The position numbers were made by a program, and so were the translations under genes. This document shows, piece by piece, positions 35,560 through 47,782 of a DNA stretch of 64,000 bases. The DNA lies in contig NC_081415.1 of NCBI RefSeq assembly GCF_030272615.1, positions 596,941,335 to 597,005,334 of the forward strand, given 5' to 3'. Under the pieces are notes generated by a model. The model ran no database searches, was not told the DNA's origin, and saw only the letters and a list, made by a program, of their open reading frames with translations. This DNA comes from Cryptomeria japonica. Taxonomy: Eukaryota > Streptophyta > Pinopsida > Cupressales > Cupressaceae. Each line of letters begins with the position of its first letter. Positions within the stretch are counted from its first letter, which is position 1.

Positions 35560-36836
35560 TAACCTCTCCATTCTGTGACTACTAGTTATAAAGACAAGTC
35601 ACTTCATAGCTTCTAGAGGGGTCAACAATTGTCTGCGATTGTAAACCCTTCCAGCCCTCAAAATAGCCCTTTGTATGGAAGCATCTTTTCTACGATTATT
35701 TAGGACTCTAGGGTTGTTGCTTGTATAATTTTCCCCACTAAAGGGTCTCTTCATTTTCTCTAGTTAGCAGATAAAATTCCTCATCCTAGGATGGCTCTTT
35801 ATATGGTGTTCGCCAATCCTTAAATCCATGTACCAGTTCAATCTTTATGTCAACAACAGTTTCCCACTTTTTATTGGATGTCCCTTGTTCCACACTTCTA
35901 GCATATTCATCAATATCAAGGGCCTTTAAAACATGGGGATATTTTTTGACATGTTGAACAACCATTTCTTGTGTTTCCCCATCCATATCATCTATATCTT
36001 GTTATGCATCTTCACAATGTACATCCTCAACCATTTTCTTGGCTAGTTCATATGACTTTGGATGAATTCTAGTATCATCCAATGTATCCATAACATGGTT
36101 CCCATAAGCTACTTGCCCGGTCCCTCTAACCCTTTAAAAACCAGCAACATTTATAAAGACAATTCGCTTCATAGCTTCTAGAGGGGTCAAAATTTCTTTG
36201 TGACTGTAAACCCTTCCAGCCCTCAAAATAGCCCTTTGTATGGAAGCAACTTTTATATGATTATTTAGGACTCTACGAGAAGTTGCTTGTACAATTTTCC
36301 CCACCGAAAGGGTCTCTTTATTTTCTCCAGTTAGCAAATAAAATTACTCATCCTGGGATGGCTCTTTATATGGTGTTCACCAATCCTTAAATCCATGTAG
36401 CAATTCAGTCTTTATGTCAGCAAAAGTTTCCTGATTTTTATTGGATGTCCATTGTTCCACACTTCTAGCATATTCATCAATATCAAGGGTCTTTATCACA
36501 TGGGGATATTTTTTGACATATTCAACTACCATTTCTTGTGTTTCCTCATCCATATCATCTATATCTTGTCCTGCATATTCAAGGTATACATCCTCAACCA
36601 TTTTCTCAGCTAGTTCATATGACTCTGGATGAATTCTAGTATCATCCAATGGATCCATAACATGGTTCCCAAAAGCTGCTTGCCCGGTCCCTCTAACCCT
36701 TAAAAAACTAGCAGCATTTATAAAGACAAGTCGCTTCATAGCTTCTAAAGGGGTCAACAATTCTCTACGACTGTAAACCCTTCCATCCCTCAAAATAGCC
36801 CTTTATATGGAAGCAACTTTTCTAGGTCCAAGGTTA
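35560..36836 (-). pseudogene. SPT6-like fragment, tandemly repeated (2.3 copies)
   Basis: The minus strand encodes part of the transcription elongation factor SPT6, which binds histones and RNA polymerase II in the nucleus. Copy 1 (36793-36377) is open for 138 codons with LDDTRIHPESYELA, the hallmark segment before the S1 domain, then DIDEYARSVEQ and ELLHGFKDW. Copy 2 (about 36337-35786) repeats the block with stops; copy 3 stops near 35587. The anchor TATAAAGACA recurs at 36719, 36152 and 35587, giving a 565-567-base period that keeps frame. The upstream edge near 36836 looks like a splice acceptor. The N-terminal two thirds, SH2 domains and a complete S1 domain are absent, so this is a duplicated gene fragment. 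Confidence 0.85.
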
Positions 36837-38559
36837 GCTACAAATTGCATATTTTATTTGTTAGTTGCGTATTTTGTTATGGGTTAATATAAATCTAGGT
36901 ATTATATAAAACTTTAAAAGAAAGTAGAATCTAATCAAACACTACATTTCATTTGATGTTATCAAGAATTTTGAATAGTTTTTTTCATAATGTGTATCTT
37001 GTATAGTTTATCTTAATATTGTCTTTCTTGTATCCCATAGCAGTTTTGGAAGAATTATCATAACTTTCATTTGAACTGTTGGATCTTTCTATAAATTGGA
37101 GGATAAGTCTGTAACAATGATATCAAGATGCTGACCAGAGCGATTGGCTTAATTACAAGGTAAGGGCATCCTTTGTCATGTTTGCCTTCCTCAAAGTATG
37201 GTTGGTGTCTATTAAGTTGTTGTCTTGTAAGGGTGTTTTGAAGATTGAAAAGAGACTTTTGATGGGTATTAATCCCATTATTGTCAAGTATTCCTGATTG
37301 GAATTGAATGTTTCTAAGGTTTATGTACATCAGAGAGAAAATGATTCCTGACATTGTCACTTCAATTAAATAATTACTAAAAACTTTGAATTGCTTTCTT
37401 GAAAATGAATGCTTTAAATAAAAGGTTACTTTATTATAAGTATGATTTTGTAGTCCCCTAATAAAATGCTTTAAAATATCCCAGTTATGGATCTTAGTTC
37501 TTAGTGTATGGTTTAATAGAAAATACCCTAGCCTCTGTTATAGTAAAAAAATTGCAAAAATAAACTCAAAAGGTGCTACAAATTTTATTAAGGAATGGTC
37601 ACATAAATCACTATATACAAAATTAACTCCATATAACATAAAGAGGGATCCTTGTAATAATATCATATCTGCACTTCTTATTTAAATAATATTTGCACCT
37701 CTCATTCCCCAATTATCCCCTTTACAAATGAGGTTCTCTTCTCCCTTTTATATCTCATGTTTGAGGGAGTCACACCTTTTCATTTTATGTCTTTTGATCA
37801 TTCATTAACTTAATATTAAATTTTAATTATATTTAATTTATATTTTAATTTAAATGTTATTTTTTTAATCTTTTGTATTTTAATTTTATTATCATTATAT
37901 ATTATTGAATCCTATTTCAAAGTGGGGACATTACAGATTTCTTAATTGAGACCACTCTGAAAAGACCTGATTAAATTATCTTCAAACAATAGTAGACCAG
38001 TGCATTCACCCCTAACATAATGTTGCAGTTAGTCTTACTGAATTTAACTTTTCTCTCTGAAAGACCAATAAGATAGAATGAAGCTTGACATCCAATCCTT
38101 TAAACTGATAATCAAACTGAAACTTAACCCAAACTATAATAACATAGGATAACACATTGAAACAATCTAAATGAATAGACTTATCACAGGTAACTAATCA
38201 AACAATCAAAAAGATAAATACCATCAGAGATGAAAAACACTTGATCTTTGTATTGAAATAAACATAAGATAATCAACTAATTACATATAGCACAATGTCT
38301 TTTCACTAGTTTGGCATTTCCAGAAAATAAACCCTGAGAGTAATGTATATAATTGCATCTCTAAATCTATCTCTCATTTCATCAAAAGATCCTCTCTATA
38401 TATACAGATGAGGATTTAGTTTCAAAATGAAAGGGCAATCCCTTCATTCAAAATTATATTAACTAATATCTTAACTAAAAAAAACCAACTAACTGACCCT
38501 AACACAACTACCAACATAACAAACATATTACATAAGACTTTAAAAGACAACAATTTGAA
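36837..38559. other. No gene; possible LTR sequences
   Basis: Minus-strand features near 37950 (TGTAATGTCCCC) and near 37765 (GATATAAAAGGG), plus a TATATATAGAG word near 38400, look like LTR start and promoter signals and might be the 3' LTR region of element A. No repeat partner was found, so the boundaries are undefined. Confidence 0.3.
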
Positions 38560-41305
38560 ACATTCAGAACAAGAGCTAATTGGCAAGCACTTTGCCATAG
38601 TTCTTAATATGCTCCAAATGCTTTTCCAACTTATAGGTATCCGCATCATAAATCACATCCCTGACCACGATCTCCAATGTGACAAACCACTCCATCTATG
38701 CAGTGTTTTCTTTTAACTCTATTCCATCTATCCGGACAACATCAAGTGCAACACCGAGGAGACTCTGGCATTCAACAATTCATTTATCATTATCCATAAT
38801 TTCACCTTTCTGGTCAGCTAACATAGGAATACCATGTTGGATTAAATATTTACATTCATCATATTCTTTTTGCAATTTTGCATCAAATTTATCATGCTTT
38901 GCAAGTAGCCTTTCAATTTTCTCAATCTATTTGGCATATGCTCCCTCCAAATTCTTCTCATGCAGCTTGACCCCCAGTCTATTTTTATACTATTATGTGA
39001 TGCTGCATTGTCCACATTTTTCTGAAACACAACCCAAAAGCCTTCCAAGTGACCCTATGACTTTTCAAATCTTTTATTCAATAAGAAAGAAGCAGTATTA
39101 ATTCTTACACTTTGCATATGTTTGAGAGTTCTTCGATTTTCCTGCTGCAATTCCTCACATTTCTTCTTCCATTTTGAATTTTCAGGAGAAAGCAACATGG
39201 GTTTATACTGTCCACTTCTTCTGATGGCCTCCTCATACATAGCTTTATACAGTTTCCTTTTCCTTACCACTCTAACTGTTTGTACCCTGTTGAATTTGGA
39301 AATATGTACTCCTATATCTATTGAGACAATAGGATCAATTTCTCCAATCTTTAATTTCATCATGTGTCCAAAATCCCTATCCACATCAATGATTGTTCAT
39401 CTCTTGTTTGGTGGATACAATGCCCATAGCATTAGTTCTTCCTCATCTAGATCAAACCTTGACCTAATAAAAATGTCATTAACTCCTTGAATATCCAATT
39501 TGAATTCCTTATTATCAGAGTATAATAAACTATGAAAAATAAAAGAGGCATGCAGGTCCCATCCTGGAAAAAGAATTACTCCGGCCTCTATCAGTAATTG
39601 TCTCCCTCTCCATGGAGTCATTTTCACCAATTCTGCTTCTATATCCTTTTTTAGTTTCTTCAATAATTTTGCCTCGTTTTCAGGTGTCACATTTGGGATA
39701 GACTCCCTCAGCCTTTTGTCTTTGAGATTATAAAGAAAAGACTTAAATTCTTTGGATTTAACAAATACATCATCTACCACAAAAGCAACATGTCCATCCA
39801 ACCTTGCATCTTTATAAATTTCCATTTTAGTTATAATTTGATCATCTTTATTGAACTCTTCTTCCACATCTTTTGCATGTGACCTAAAAATGGCTTCAGT
39901 GTCTTCTGGTTCATTTTCTAACATTTCTTCTTTTGACTCCATCTCCATTAACCTCTGTCTTTTCTCCTCCAATTATTTGTTTAGGTTATTAACCACTTCT
40001 TGAGCCTCTGCATCTTCCATGTTCCTAAATATATCTTTCGCTTCTAGACTCACATGCAAATAATCACCTAGATTTTACCTTTTCTTGCAATAGTGGATAT
40101 ATCCTTTTGGACCATAATTCTTTCTTGCAAAATGTTTGAATAAATTAAATTCTTCCATTAATTTCGTGTCAATTACATCATAGGCTTTTGTTGAAACAAT
40201 TGTGAAATCTCCAAAGCTAAGAGTACCTAGCAAGAAAGCCTGCTTATGCAGATCCCTAAAGTTTTTAGCATTTGAGACATTCAATTGTCTGACAATCTCC
40301 AAGTATGCTATTAACTTGGGAACACATTTTAACAACATATAGGGAGTTCCTTCAAACCCATATATCCTAAAACATGTGAAGCCCTTATGGACATACCAAT
40401 CTCCCCAATTATGATTCACTATCTTTCAGTCATCAAAATCTTTAGGTCTTAAAAATCTTTTAATGTCATCCGAGATTGATCCATCACAAGGAAATCCATA
40501 CATTTGATAAATTGGCTTTACTATACATTCCTCAAATTTGATATAATTTGATGTTGTGTAACGAGAATCCCAAACAAAAGTCCATAATTGAACAGGTTGC
40601 TCCTCCCCTTTCCTATTTATGATGTTAAGCCTTAATTCCTCGAGCCACATACCCCTAAAACGTCCATAGAATAAGATTAAATGCATCAATAAAGAGTAAA
40701 ACTTAAAATTAGGGCAATTATTATCCTTGAGATTCAAAAAACCCTCATGCAATCTCTCCACCAAATATGACGCATAATCAAATGGCCTAGGTTCATACAT
40801 TTGAATGTCTAAGGCTAAAACTAATGGCCCAATACTCGTGAGGTCTGGAACCTCAACGCCTCCTAACTGCCCACAAGACATATAGGTGTACTGAAGGTAA
40901 TGTCTGAATAAATCAATTTTAAATGGTGGCCCGTCTTGTTTTGTAAGTTCTCCCACTTCTTCTTTATGGACAACTAGTTTCCACCCAAGGTATGTAGTGT
41001 CCATTCTTTGATATTCCTCTTCCAATTCCCCAAAAGATAGAGGTTTATCAAAACCAGAATATAGGTTGAACACTTCATTTATAGTGTTTACTGAAAAACC
41101 TTATGAAGGCTTCTCCATTTGGACTCTGAATGCACCTACCCACAAAATTATAATTTCTCACCAGAATCTCTAAAACTTCAAATTTACAAAAATATTAGGG
41201 ACAATTAGCTTACCCAAATTTGTAACCCAGGGGTTGTAGAGCGGCACCTCCCTATTTCTCCTCAAGTAATGGAATTAAAACAATTCATAGCCCCTTACCC
41301 TAGTC
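38560..41305 (-). pseudogene. Family A ORF, C-terminal part
   Basis: One minus-strand frame runs from 41305 to about 38840 with only a few stops (41073-40426, 40419-40075, 39972-39397, 39384-39055 and 39048-38842 are all in phase), then shifts. Blocks alignable with B (57990-63093): GKLIVP near 41200, PFDYASYLVERLHEGFLNLK, FYSLLMHLILF, EEQPVQLW, FLRPKDF, HNWGDWYVHKGF, YGFEGTPYML, FVVDDVFVKSKEFKSFLYN, TPWRGRQLLIEAGVILFPGWD and LMLWALYPPNKR. The last third is Lys/Glu-rich and coiled-coil-like. I know of no catalytic motif in it. The N-terminus lies beyond element D at 47783-48000. Confidence 0.75.
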
Positions 41306-41310
41306 CAAAC

Positions 41311-42085
41311 TGCTGGCAAATGCACACTCCAATGAGATATTGTAGGTGATTGAAGGTTTTGTCATTGATGGCAACCTTATAATCCTATGACACCGGCAAG
41401 GCAATTTACCGGCATTGGCAAAGACAGACTCTACAACGGCACAGAAACCACCGGTAGTGAAAGGAAGCATACCGACACAGAAGTCGACAGGAATTTTGTT
41501 TGTAATATATTTTGTCAATTATTGTAAACTAATTGTAAGACGACTTGGAAAGTTGTAAAATGACTCATATATATAAGAGATTATTGTAAAACATTTTGCA
41601 AGAGATGGAAGAAAAAAATATAGGCGAAACAAGGCAGACCTATTATGTGAATTATAGGTTAAGAGTTTATGTATGAAGCAAAGCTATAAACCGGTACTGG
41701 ATCTGACATAGAAGATGCTATCTTGAAGCAGTACAAGACATTGGATTTATATAATCCATTTTGTAATTGAGCAGTGAGCTCTAGGCACTTGGCCTTCCTG
41801 CATGTGCAGGCCCCTCTTGTAGCAGTAATATTGTCTTATTGGCCAGTAAGTGAATATTGTGGGTCACAAATCCCACCGAGGTTTTTCCCACACCAGGTTT
41901 CCTCATTAAACTGCTGTGTTATGGTATGTTTTTCATGTGGTTGCTGCTATCTCTGTTTATTGCATTATTTCCTGTTTACTGGTTTATAATATTGATATGC
42001 TCTACATGTTTTAATTTAAGAAAATCTTATAACCGGTCAGATACTGATTCACCCCCCCCTCTCAATATCTGTGGGAATCCTAACA
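41311..42085 (+). repeat. D 5' LTR, 775 bp
   Basis: It starts TGCTGGCAAATGCACACTCC (TGTTGG in the 3' copy) and ends GGAATCCTAACA. It holds CCCACCGAGGTTTTTCCC and GATTCACCCCCCC. ATATATAAGAG at about 41567 may be the TATA box. Confidence 0.95.
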
Positions 42086-42087
42086 AT

Positions 42088-42099
42088 TGGTATTAGATC
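42088..42099 (+). other. D primer-binding site
   Basis: TGGTATTAGATC differs at two positions from TGGTATCAGAGC, the initiator Met-tRNA-type PBS, two bases inside the LTR. Confidence 0.85.
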
Positions 42100-42156
42100 T
42101 TGGTCCTCTATTTTTAGAAGCCTAACAACTTGAGGAAGATCTTGACACTAGTAGAG

Positions 42157-43179
42157 ATGGAAAACTTGATTAAACAATTAGAAGCAGCTCTCTCAGACTA
42201 TGATGCAGAAAAATTGAAAAATATCAAACTTGAAGATGATCTAAAAGCTGCATAGGATATTATTCAAGCACTTCAAGAAAATATTACTATTACAAGAAAC
42301 AAGAGAAGAGAGCTTTGTGAAAAGATGCAAAATGAGAATGATGAAAAGGAAACTCTTAGCGATCTGATGAATAAGCTGAAACAAGAAAACATGACAACAA
42401 AGAATGAGATGCAAGATATGACTATGAGAATTTGTAAAGAAATTGAAGATAGGAAGAAGAATGAAGAAGATTTTACTAGAAGACTAAGTGATGCTACAAA
42501 TGAAAACACAAGACTTAGTTATGAAAATGATACGTTGAAGACAGATCTGATGCATGCACAAAATAACTCAAATGAACTCATGAGACAGAAAGGTATCTTG
42601 GAAAGAGAACTGGATACTGCAAATCAGCACAAAGAAAAATTCAAGAAAAGCTCAGAAGAAATTGGTGACTTGTTGAAGAATCAAAACCTAATGGTGACAC
42701 TAATGGCCTTGGTTTTGAAGCTGGTGGAAGCTCCGGTACTGCAACCACACAAGAACAAGGAAAACTGGTAAGACAACCTACTGCTTATAAATTTAATGGC
42801 AAATACTTTAACTGTAAAAAGTATGGTCATAGAGAAAATCAATGTAGATCTAGAAATTATCAAATTACCAATACACCCACTGGTCAATGTTCAAAATGCA
42901 ACAAAATTGGTCACAATTCAGAGAATTGCATAATGAATGTGAGATGTTATGTTTGTGGAAGATTTGGACACTTATCTAATCAATGCAGAACACAAACCGA
43001 CATAGGATATGGGAAAGCTATTCAAAAAAATAATGTGACTTGTTATGTCTGTAACAAGATTGGACATATTGCAAAATTTTGTAGAAGCAAGTCCTCGCCG
43101 ATAAATAACAATAGTGCTAGTTTGAAAGGTAAAGAAAAGGTTGAAGAAGTAAAGCGGGAATTCTCAACTAAATGGTGAT
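42157..43179 (+). pseudogene. D ORF1: coiled coil plus four zinc knuckles
   Basis: ATG at 42157 begins MENLIKQLEAALSDYDAEK. One stop (42253) and one frameshift (about 42765) interrupt about 340 codons. Residues 1-200 are Lys/Glu/Asn-rich heptad-like coiled coil. Four knuckles follow: NCKKYGHRENQC (first Cys lost), CSKCNKIGHNSENC, CYVCGRFGHLSNQC and CYVCNKIGHIAKFC. The tail has KGKEKVEE. The arrangement suggests a capsid/nucleocapsid-like RNA-binding protein. It is not followed by protease or polymerase. Confidence 0.8.
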
Positions 43180-43575
43180 AGGAACACTCCTCCATCGACA
43201 AAATAGAGTAACACTCCAACGACAGAAGAGAGTAACACTCCACCGACAGGACACTCTTCATCTAACTAAAGAAAATTTTCTTGAGGGTTTAGCAATCAAA
43301 TGTGAAACATGCTATTATTCCCTCGGTTGATGGTGAGAAGTTGAAATTACTTCTATACCGGTAGATAAGTTAAGTCATTACTTAACCGACAAGCATTAAA
43401 TGTGGTGGTTGGCAAAATTAACATTATAAATCAAGTGTTTTGGCTCCAATTTCATTTCATCGAGCATTCAAACATTCGAAGAGTGCGAAAATTCCCGAGC
43501 AAAGGCATTTTGAGCAAAGAAGTGAAGCAATTCTGCAAGCAATCATTCCTAAGGTAGACAAAGGTATTTATAATC

Positions 43576-46500
43576 ATGGCTTCTTCATCTGTTCCTGAAT
43601 TCATAGCAAACCCTACTGTAGTCAAAGTGATTAAACGCCCTAGACCCATATTCCAGTTAGTTCCCAAGATTGCTAAGAAAGATGATAATGTTGGTGCATT
43701 TTCTCAAATCCCCAAAGGAATAGTTTTTGCTGAAGACCCTAGAATGTACATTCATTGTCACATAGAAGAATTAGGTGATGAGGAAATCATGAGCATGTAT
43801 AAGACTATAATTTGTGATGAAACTGGTAATGTTAAACCTGAGCACAAGATAGTGGAAACCCTAGGTTTCACTAAAATTCTCAGTATTTTAGATTTCCCTA
43901 AAGATGTTATAAGGATAGTTCTAAGCAGGGTTCATGGTGAATTCTTCTGGTTGGACTTAGTTCACAAAATTACAAAAGAGGCAGTAAAAGCTGTGACAGG
44001 GTTACCTTCCACTGGTAACAGACCTGATAAGACAAAGAAGGTCTCAAATAACCTAGTGATTAACCTAACAGGTGCAACATCTGATAAGAGATCTTTAAGA
44101 GTAAATGATGTAACCAACATCAATGTCAGATTCATTAGCATGATTTTAGGCTACAAAACCACACATGCAAATAGGTTAAACTTAGTCTCTAGCCTATGCA
44201 TAAAGAGTGCTTATGACATGATTAAAGATAATGCAAAAATAGATGTGTGTGAGTGGTGAACTTATTGACAATCTTGGAAAGATAAAGAAAGACAAAAAGG
44301 GGACATTTAGATTTGGAAACCTACTTGTCTGTTTAATGCTGCACATAACAAAACAAGTGCCTAGTATTCGTAATAAAAATCTTGGTTTTGATATACCGGT
44401 AGGCAAACAATTGTTTGATTTACTAAATAACATGGGTGAAAACAGAGAAAAGAATATAAATGAGTACTTTCAGGCATTAAAGGTCTGGATGAATACCAAA
44501 GTTAGATTATCACAAGCAATTGTAAATAAGTATAAGGATGAAATATGCTTTGTTATTAAGAAGGATGAGATTTGGATGCAGGCAGTTATCCCAAGAACCA
44601 TTTGGGTTACTGAAATGGGTTATGAAACTGATGACCACATAATTGAAACATATGCAAAAGCCCTCTTGGAAGCACCCAAGGAACCTAAAGACGAGGTATT
44701 TGGCAGTGCTGAGACTATTGAAAATCAAATCCAATCAAAGAAAAGGGTAAAGAAGGTGGAAGCAATAGTTAGAAGAGGATCTAGACAAGCTGAAGCTATC
44801 AAAGAAGATGTACTTAAGAAAACTGGTATTACTGAAGATGAGTTAGAAGCACAATAGCCAGAAACTCACCTTTCACTGGTTACAACTTCTTCAGAAAGTG
44901 ATATGCCAGTTGAATTTAAAAGAGTTGTGAGAAAAAGGGAACCTTCATCGGTATCTACACCTTCTCCTAGAAGAACTAGATAGAAACAACAGGCAGTAAG
45001 GCCCCCGGCTAGAAAAGTAACTCCAAAGAAGAAGTTAACACCCAAGAAGAAGACTCAACAAACCATTGCTCCAATTGACAAACTTCTAAATGAAATTATA
45101 GAGGATGGAATGCTGAAAAACATCAATAAATTATATGATTCATTATCAGTTGATGACAAGGAGAAAGTTGAAAACAATGTAATTCTACACTTGGACATTT
45201 ACAAGAAATTTCTAATGCAAGTTGTAGATGAATTACTGGCAGAAATGTTTAAAAGACTTGAAGCTAGAAGGCAAGCTGTTGTAGAACTTGATAAGAAAAT
45301 AAAAGTTGAAAAACTACTTGTTGTTTATCATGTCAACTCACCAAAAGAGATAGATGATCTGATCTCTGAGGCTAACTGATCATTTTTTTCAACTGCACAC
45401 CGACATGTAGCACTTATGGTTGGTAGAGTGAATGAGGTAGCAGAGGAAATTGCTAATGCATGGGACAAATTCCTTGTAGAGAAGGAAAGTCAGGAAGAAC
45501 ATAGAAACCCTAAACCCATCAAAGTATATCAGAAGGATAAGGATAAGGGAAAAGGCAAGGTTGGTGGACCACCTAGCATAAAAATAAAAGATAACTTATC
45601 CCCACCGCCTCTGGATACTCCACCGGTAGTTACCACTGACAATCAACCGGCTAGTGAGAGTATGGACATACCACAAGAGGACACCAATCCCAATTCAAAG
45701 GTGTTATATACAGTGGACATTGATACACAAAAAGTCGATATTGTGGTAGATAAGGATACAACTGGGAAAATAGATATGGCTAATGAGCCACCAGTAACAG
45801 ATAGTACAGAAGGTAAACAGGCAAAGCAACAGGCTCATACACAGACAGTGCCACCGACATCAGCTGAGCAATCCAAACCTTTGCTTAAAGAAATGGAAAC
45901 ACAAACTGACCTACCAGAGGTCACCACAAGCAAGGAAATTGCCCCCACTAGCGGAATACAAATTGTTGGCTCATCAAATGCAGAATTCAAATCAACTAAT
46001 GTAACATAAGTTCTTTTGGATTTCATTAAGAAGATAACAGATTGTAGCTCACAAGCATACAAGGCAATAGATGATACTATTCTAATTTTGAAAATGATAG
46101 CACGTAAATGTAATGTAAATAATAAAGATTCTTTGAGTCAACTTGACACTTTGTCTAAGTATATTATTGACAACACTATGACAGATGAACAAATAAAAGA
46201 GGAAGCATTCAAGGAGAGATTAGAGAAAGAAAAACACAAATTCTTTGAGGAGGAAATAAAGAAGTGTACAAGGCAATTTGACACACTTTTACCAGAACTG
46301 TGTAGAACATTGAAGGAATTTAAAACTTTGTACAGTCATACATGTAAAACTAACTCTCTGACATTTGATATAGACAAGAAGATCAACAAGATACAGGAGG
46401 AATAAATCAACTAGCTGATAACTTCATTAATTCATTTGATTCATTATCAGTTTTTGAGCAGAAAATAACAGGTTTTGAGGAAGAACTACTAAAGTTGGAA

Positions 46501-46764
46501 AGAGAGAAGGAAAGAATAAAAGGAAAGGCTAAAGATCTAAAATGGAGACTTAGTCCAGAATTGGACTACCTAGCCTCCCTAAGAAAAGAAATATCTGATG
46601 CTTTGATTCAAGGACAGAAAACACCGGCAGAGAAAATGCAACACCTCACCAGTACAGTTCAGAGGACAAAGGCCACAATAAAAGACAAGAAAAAGTTCAT
46701 TGAAAGCCTAAATCTAGTTTTGGCAGATCTTTTTCAGATTGTAACCAACCGGTTACAAGGATGA
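43576..46764 (+). pseudogene. D ORF2: long unclassified protein, broken
   Basis: ATG 43576 opens MASSSVPEFIANPTVVKVIK. The reading is continuous over about 1060 codons except frameshifts near 44250 and 46410 and stops near 44857, 44984, 45379 and 46006. N-terminal third: EDPRMYIHCHIEELGDEEIM, SRVHGEFFWLDLVHKITKEA, VKAVTGLPSTG, LTGATSDKRSLRV and MILGYKTTHANRLN, shared with C1 and C2. Middle: a Lys/Arg/Pro-rich segment and MLKNINKLYDSLS. The last third is Glu/Lys-rich coiled coil after a Pro/Thr/Ser-rich linker. The WLD...VTGLP pattern recalls plant transposon-associated domains of unknown function. Two 3' bases-level features (PPT words) follow within 100 bases. Start choice: first ATG after ORF1, matching the C1 and C2 starts. 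Confidence 0.8.
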
Positions 46765-46815
46765 AACAAGAAAACACACTCAATTGACACTTTGACAACC
46801 TTTGTCATTGATGCC

Positions 46816-46980
46816 AAAGGGGGAGTAGTGGAATGAGAAAAATAATCAGTAAATGACTCATCAGCTCAGGGGGAGCACATACTCTTTTGGTACACAATTT
46901 TGGTAATTCTGGTAGATTATTTTTGGACAACAATTTTTGGATTTTTCTCATGAGTGTTGCCATCAATGCCAAAGGGGGAG
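46816..46980 (+). promoter_or_regulatory. D polypurine tracts (three)
   Basis: AAAGGGGGAG lies at 46816-46825, CAGGGGGAG at 46867-46875 and AAAGGGGGAG at 46971-46980, the last two bases before the 3' LTR. Repeated PPT motifs are known in Sirevirus-type Ty1/copia elements; that affiliation here is inference. Confidence 0.85.
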
Positions 46981-46982
46981 AT

Positions 46983-47782
46983 TGTTGGAAAATGCACACT
47001 CCAATGAGATATTGTAGGTGATTGAAGGTTTTGTCATTGATGGCAACCTTACAATCCTATGACATTGGCAAGGCAATTTACTGGCAGCGGCAAAGACAAA
47101 CTCTACACCGACACAGAGACCACCGACAGTGAAAGGAAGCATACTGGCACAGATGCCGACAAGAATTTTGTTTGTAATATATTTTGTCAATTATTGTAAA
47201 ATCATTGTAAGCCGACTTGGCAAGTTGTAAAATGACTCATATATATAAGAGATCATTGTAAAACATTTTGCAAGAGATGGAAGAAAATATATAGGCGAAA
47301 TAAGGCAGACCTATTATGTGAATTATAGGTTAAGGGTTTATGTATGAAGCAGAGCTATAAACCGGTACTGGATCTGGCATAGTAGATGCTATCTTGTAGT
47401 AGTACAAGACATTGGATTTATATAATCTATTTTCTAAGTTAGCGAGACTTCCCATTTTGTAATTGAGCAGTGAGCTCTAGGCACTTGGCCTTCCTGCATG
47501 TGCAAGCCCCTCTTGTAGCAGTAATATTCTCTTATTGGCCAGTAAGTGAATATTGTGGGTCACAAATCCCACCGAGGTTTTTCACACATTGGGTTTCCTT
47601 GTTAAACTACTGTGTTATGGTGTGTTTTTCATGTGGTTGCTGTTATCTCTATTTATTGCATTATTTCTTGTTTACCGGTATACAGTATTGATATGCTTTA
47701 CATGTTTTAAGTTAAGAAAATCTTATAACCGGTCAGATACTGATTCACCCCCCCCTTCTCAGTATATGTGGTAATCCTAACA
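46983..47782 (+). repeat. D 3' LTR, 800 bp
   Basis: TGTTGGAAAATGCACACTCC to GTAATCCTAACA. It is nearly identical to the 5' copy, with substitutions and a small insertion relative to 41311-42085. Confidence 0.95.

Larger units (their letters stand above)
41311..47782 (+). mobile_element. D: complete non-autonomous LTR element, TSD CAAAC
   Basis: The element is bounded by CAAAC at 41306-41310 and 47783-47787. Order: 5' LTR 41311-42085, PBS 42088-42099, ORF1 (coiled coil and zinc knuckles), ORF2 (~1060 codons), three G-rich tracts, 3' LTR 46983-47782. No protease, integrase, RT or RNase H is present in 4.9 kb of interior. It split the family A ORF. It is the longest and best-preserved of the C1/C2/D family. 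Confidence 0.95.

Noticed and set aside
36377-36793. Functional SPT6 gene
   Set aside because: Only a short segment is present, repeated and interrupted, with most of the protein missing.
37067-37360. Minus-strand ORF of 97 codons as an upstream SPT6 exon
   Set aside because: Its text has no resemblance to SPT6 and no splice signals that fit.
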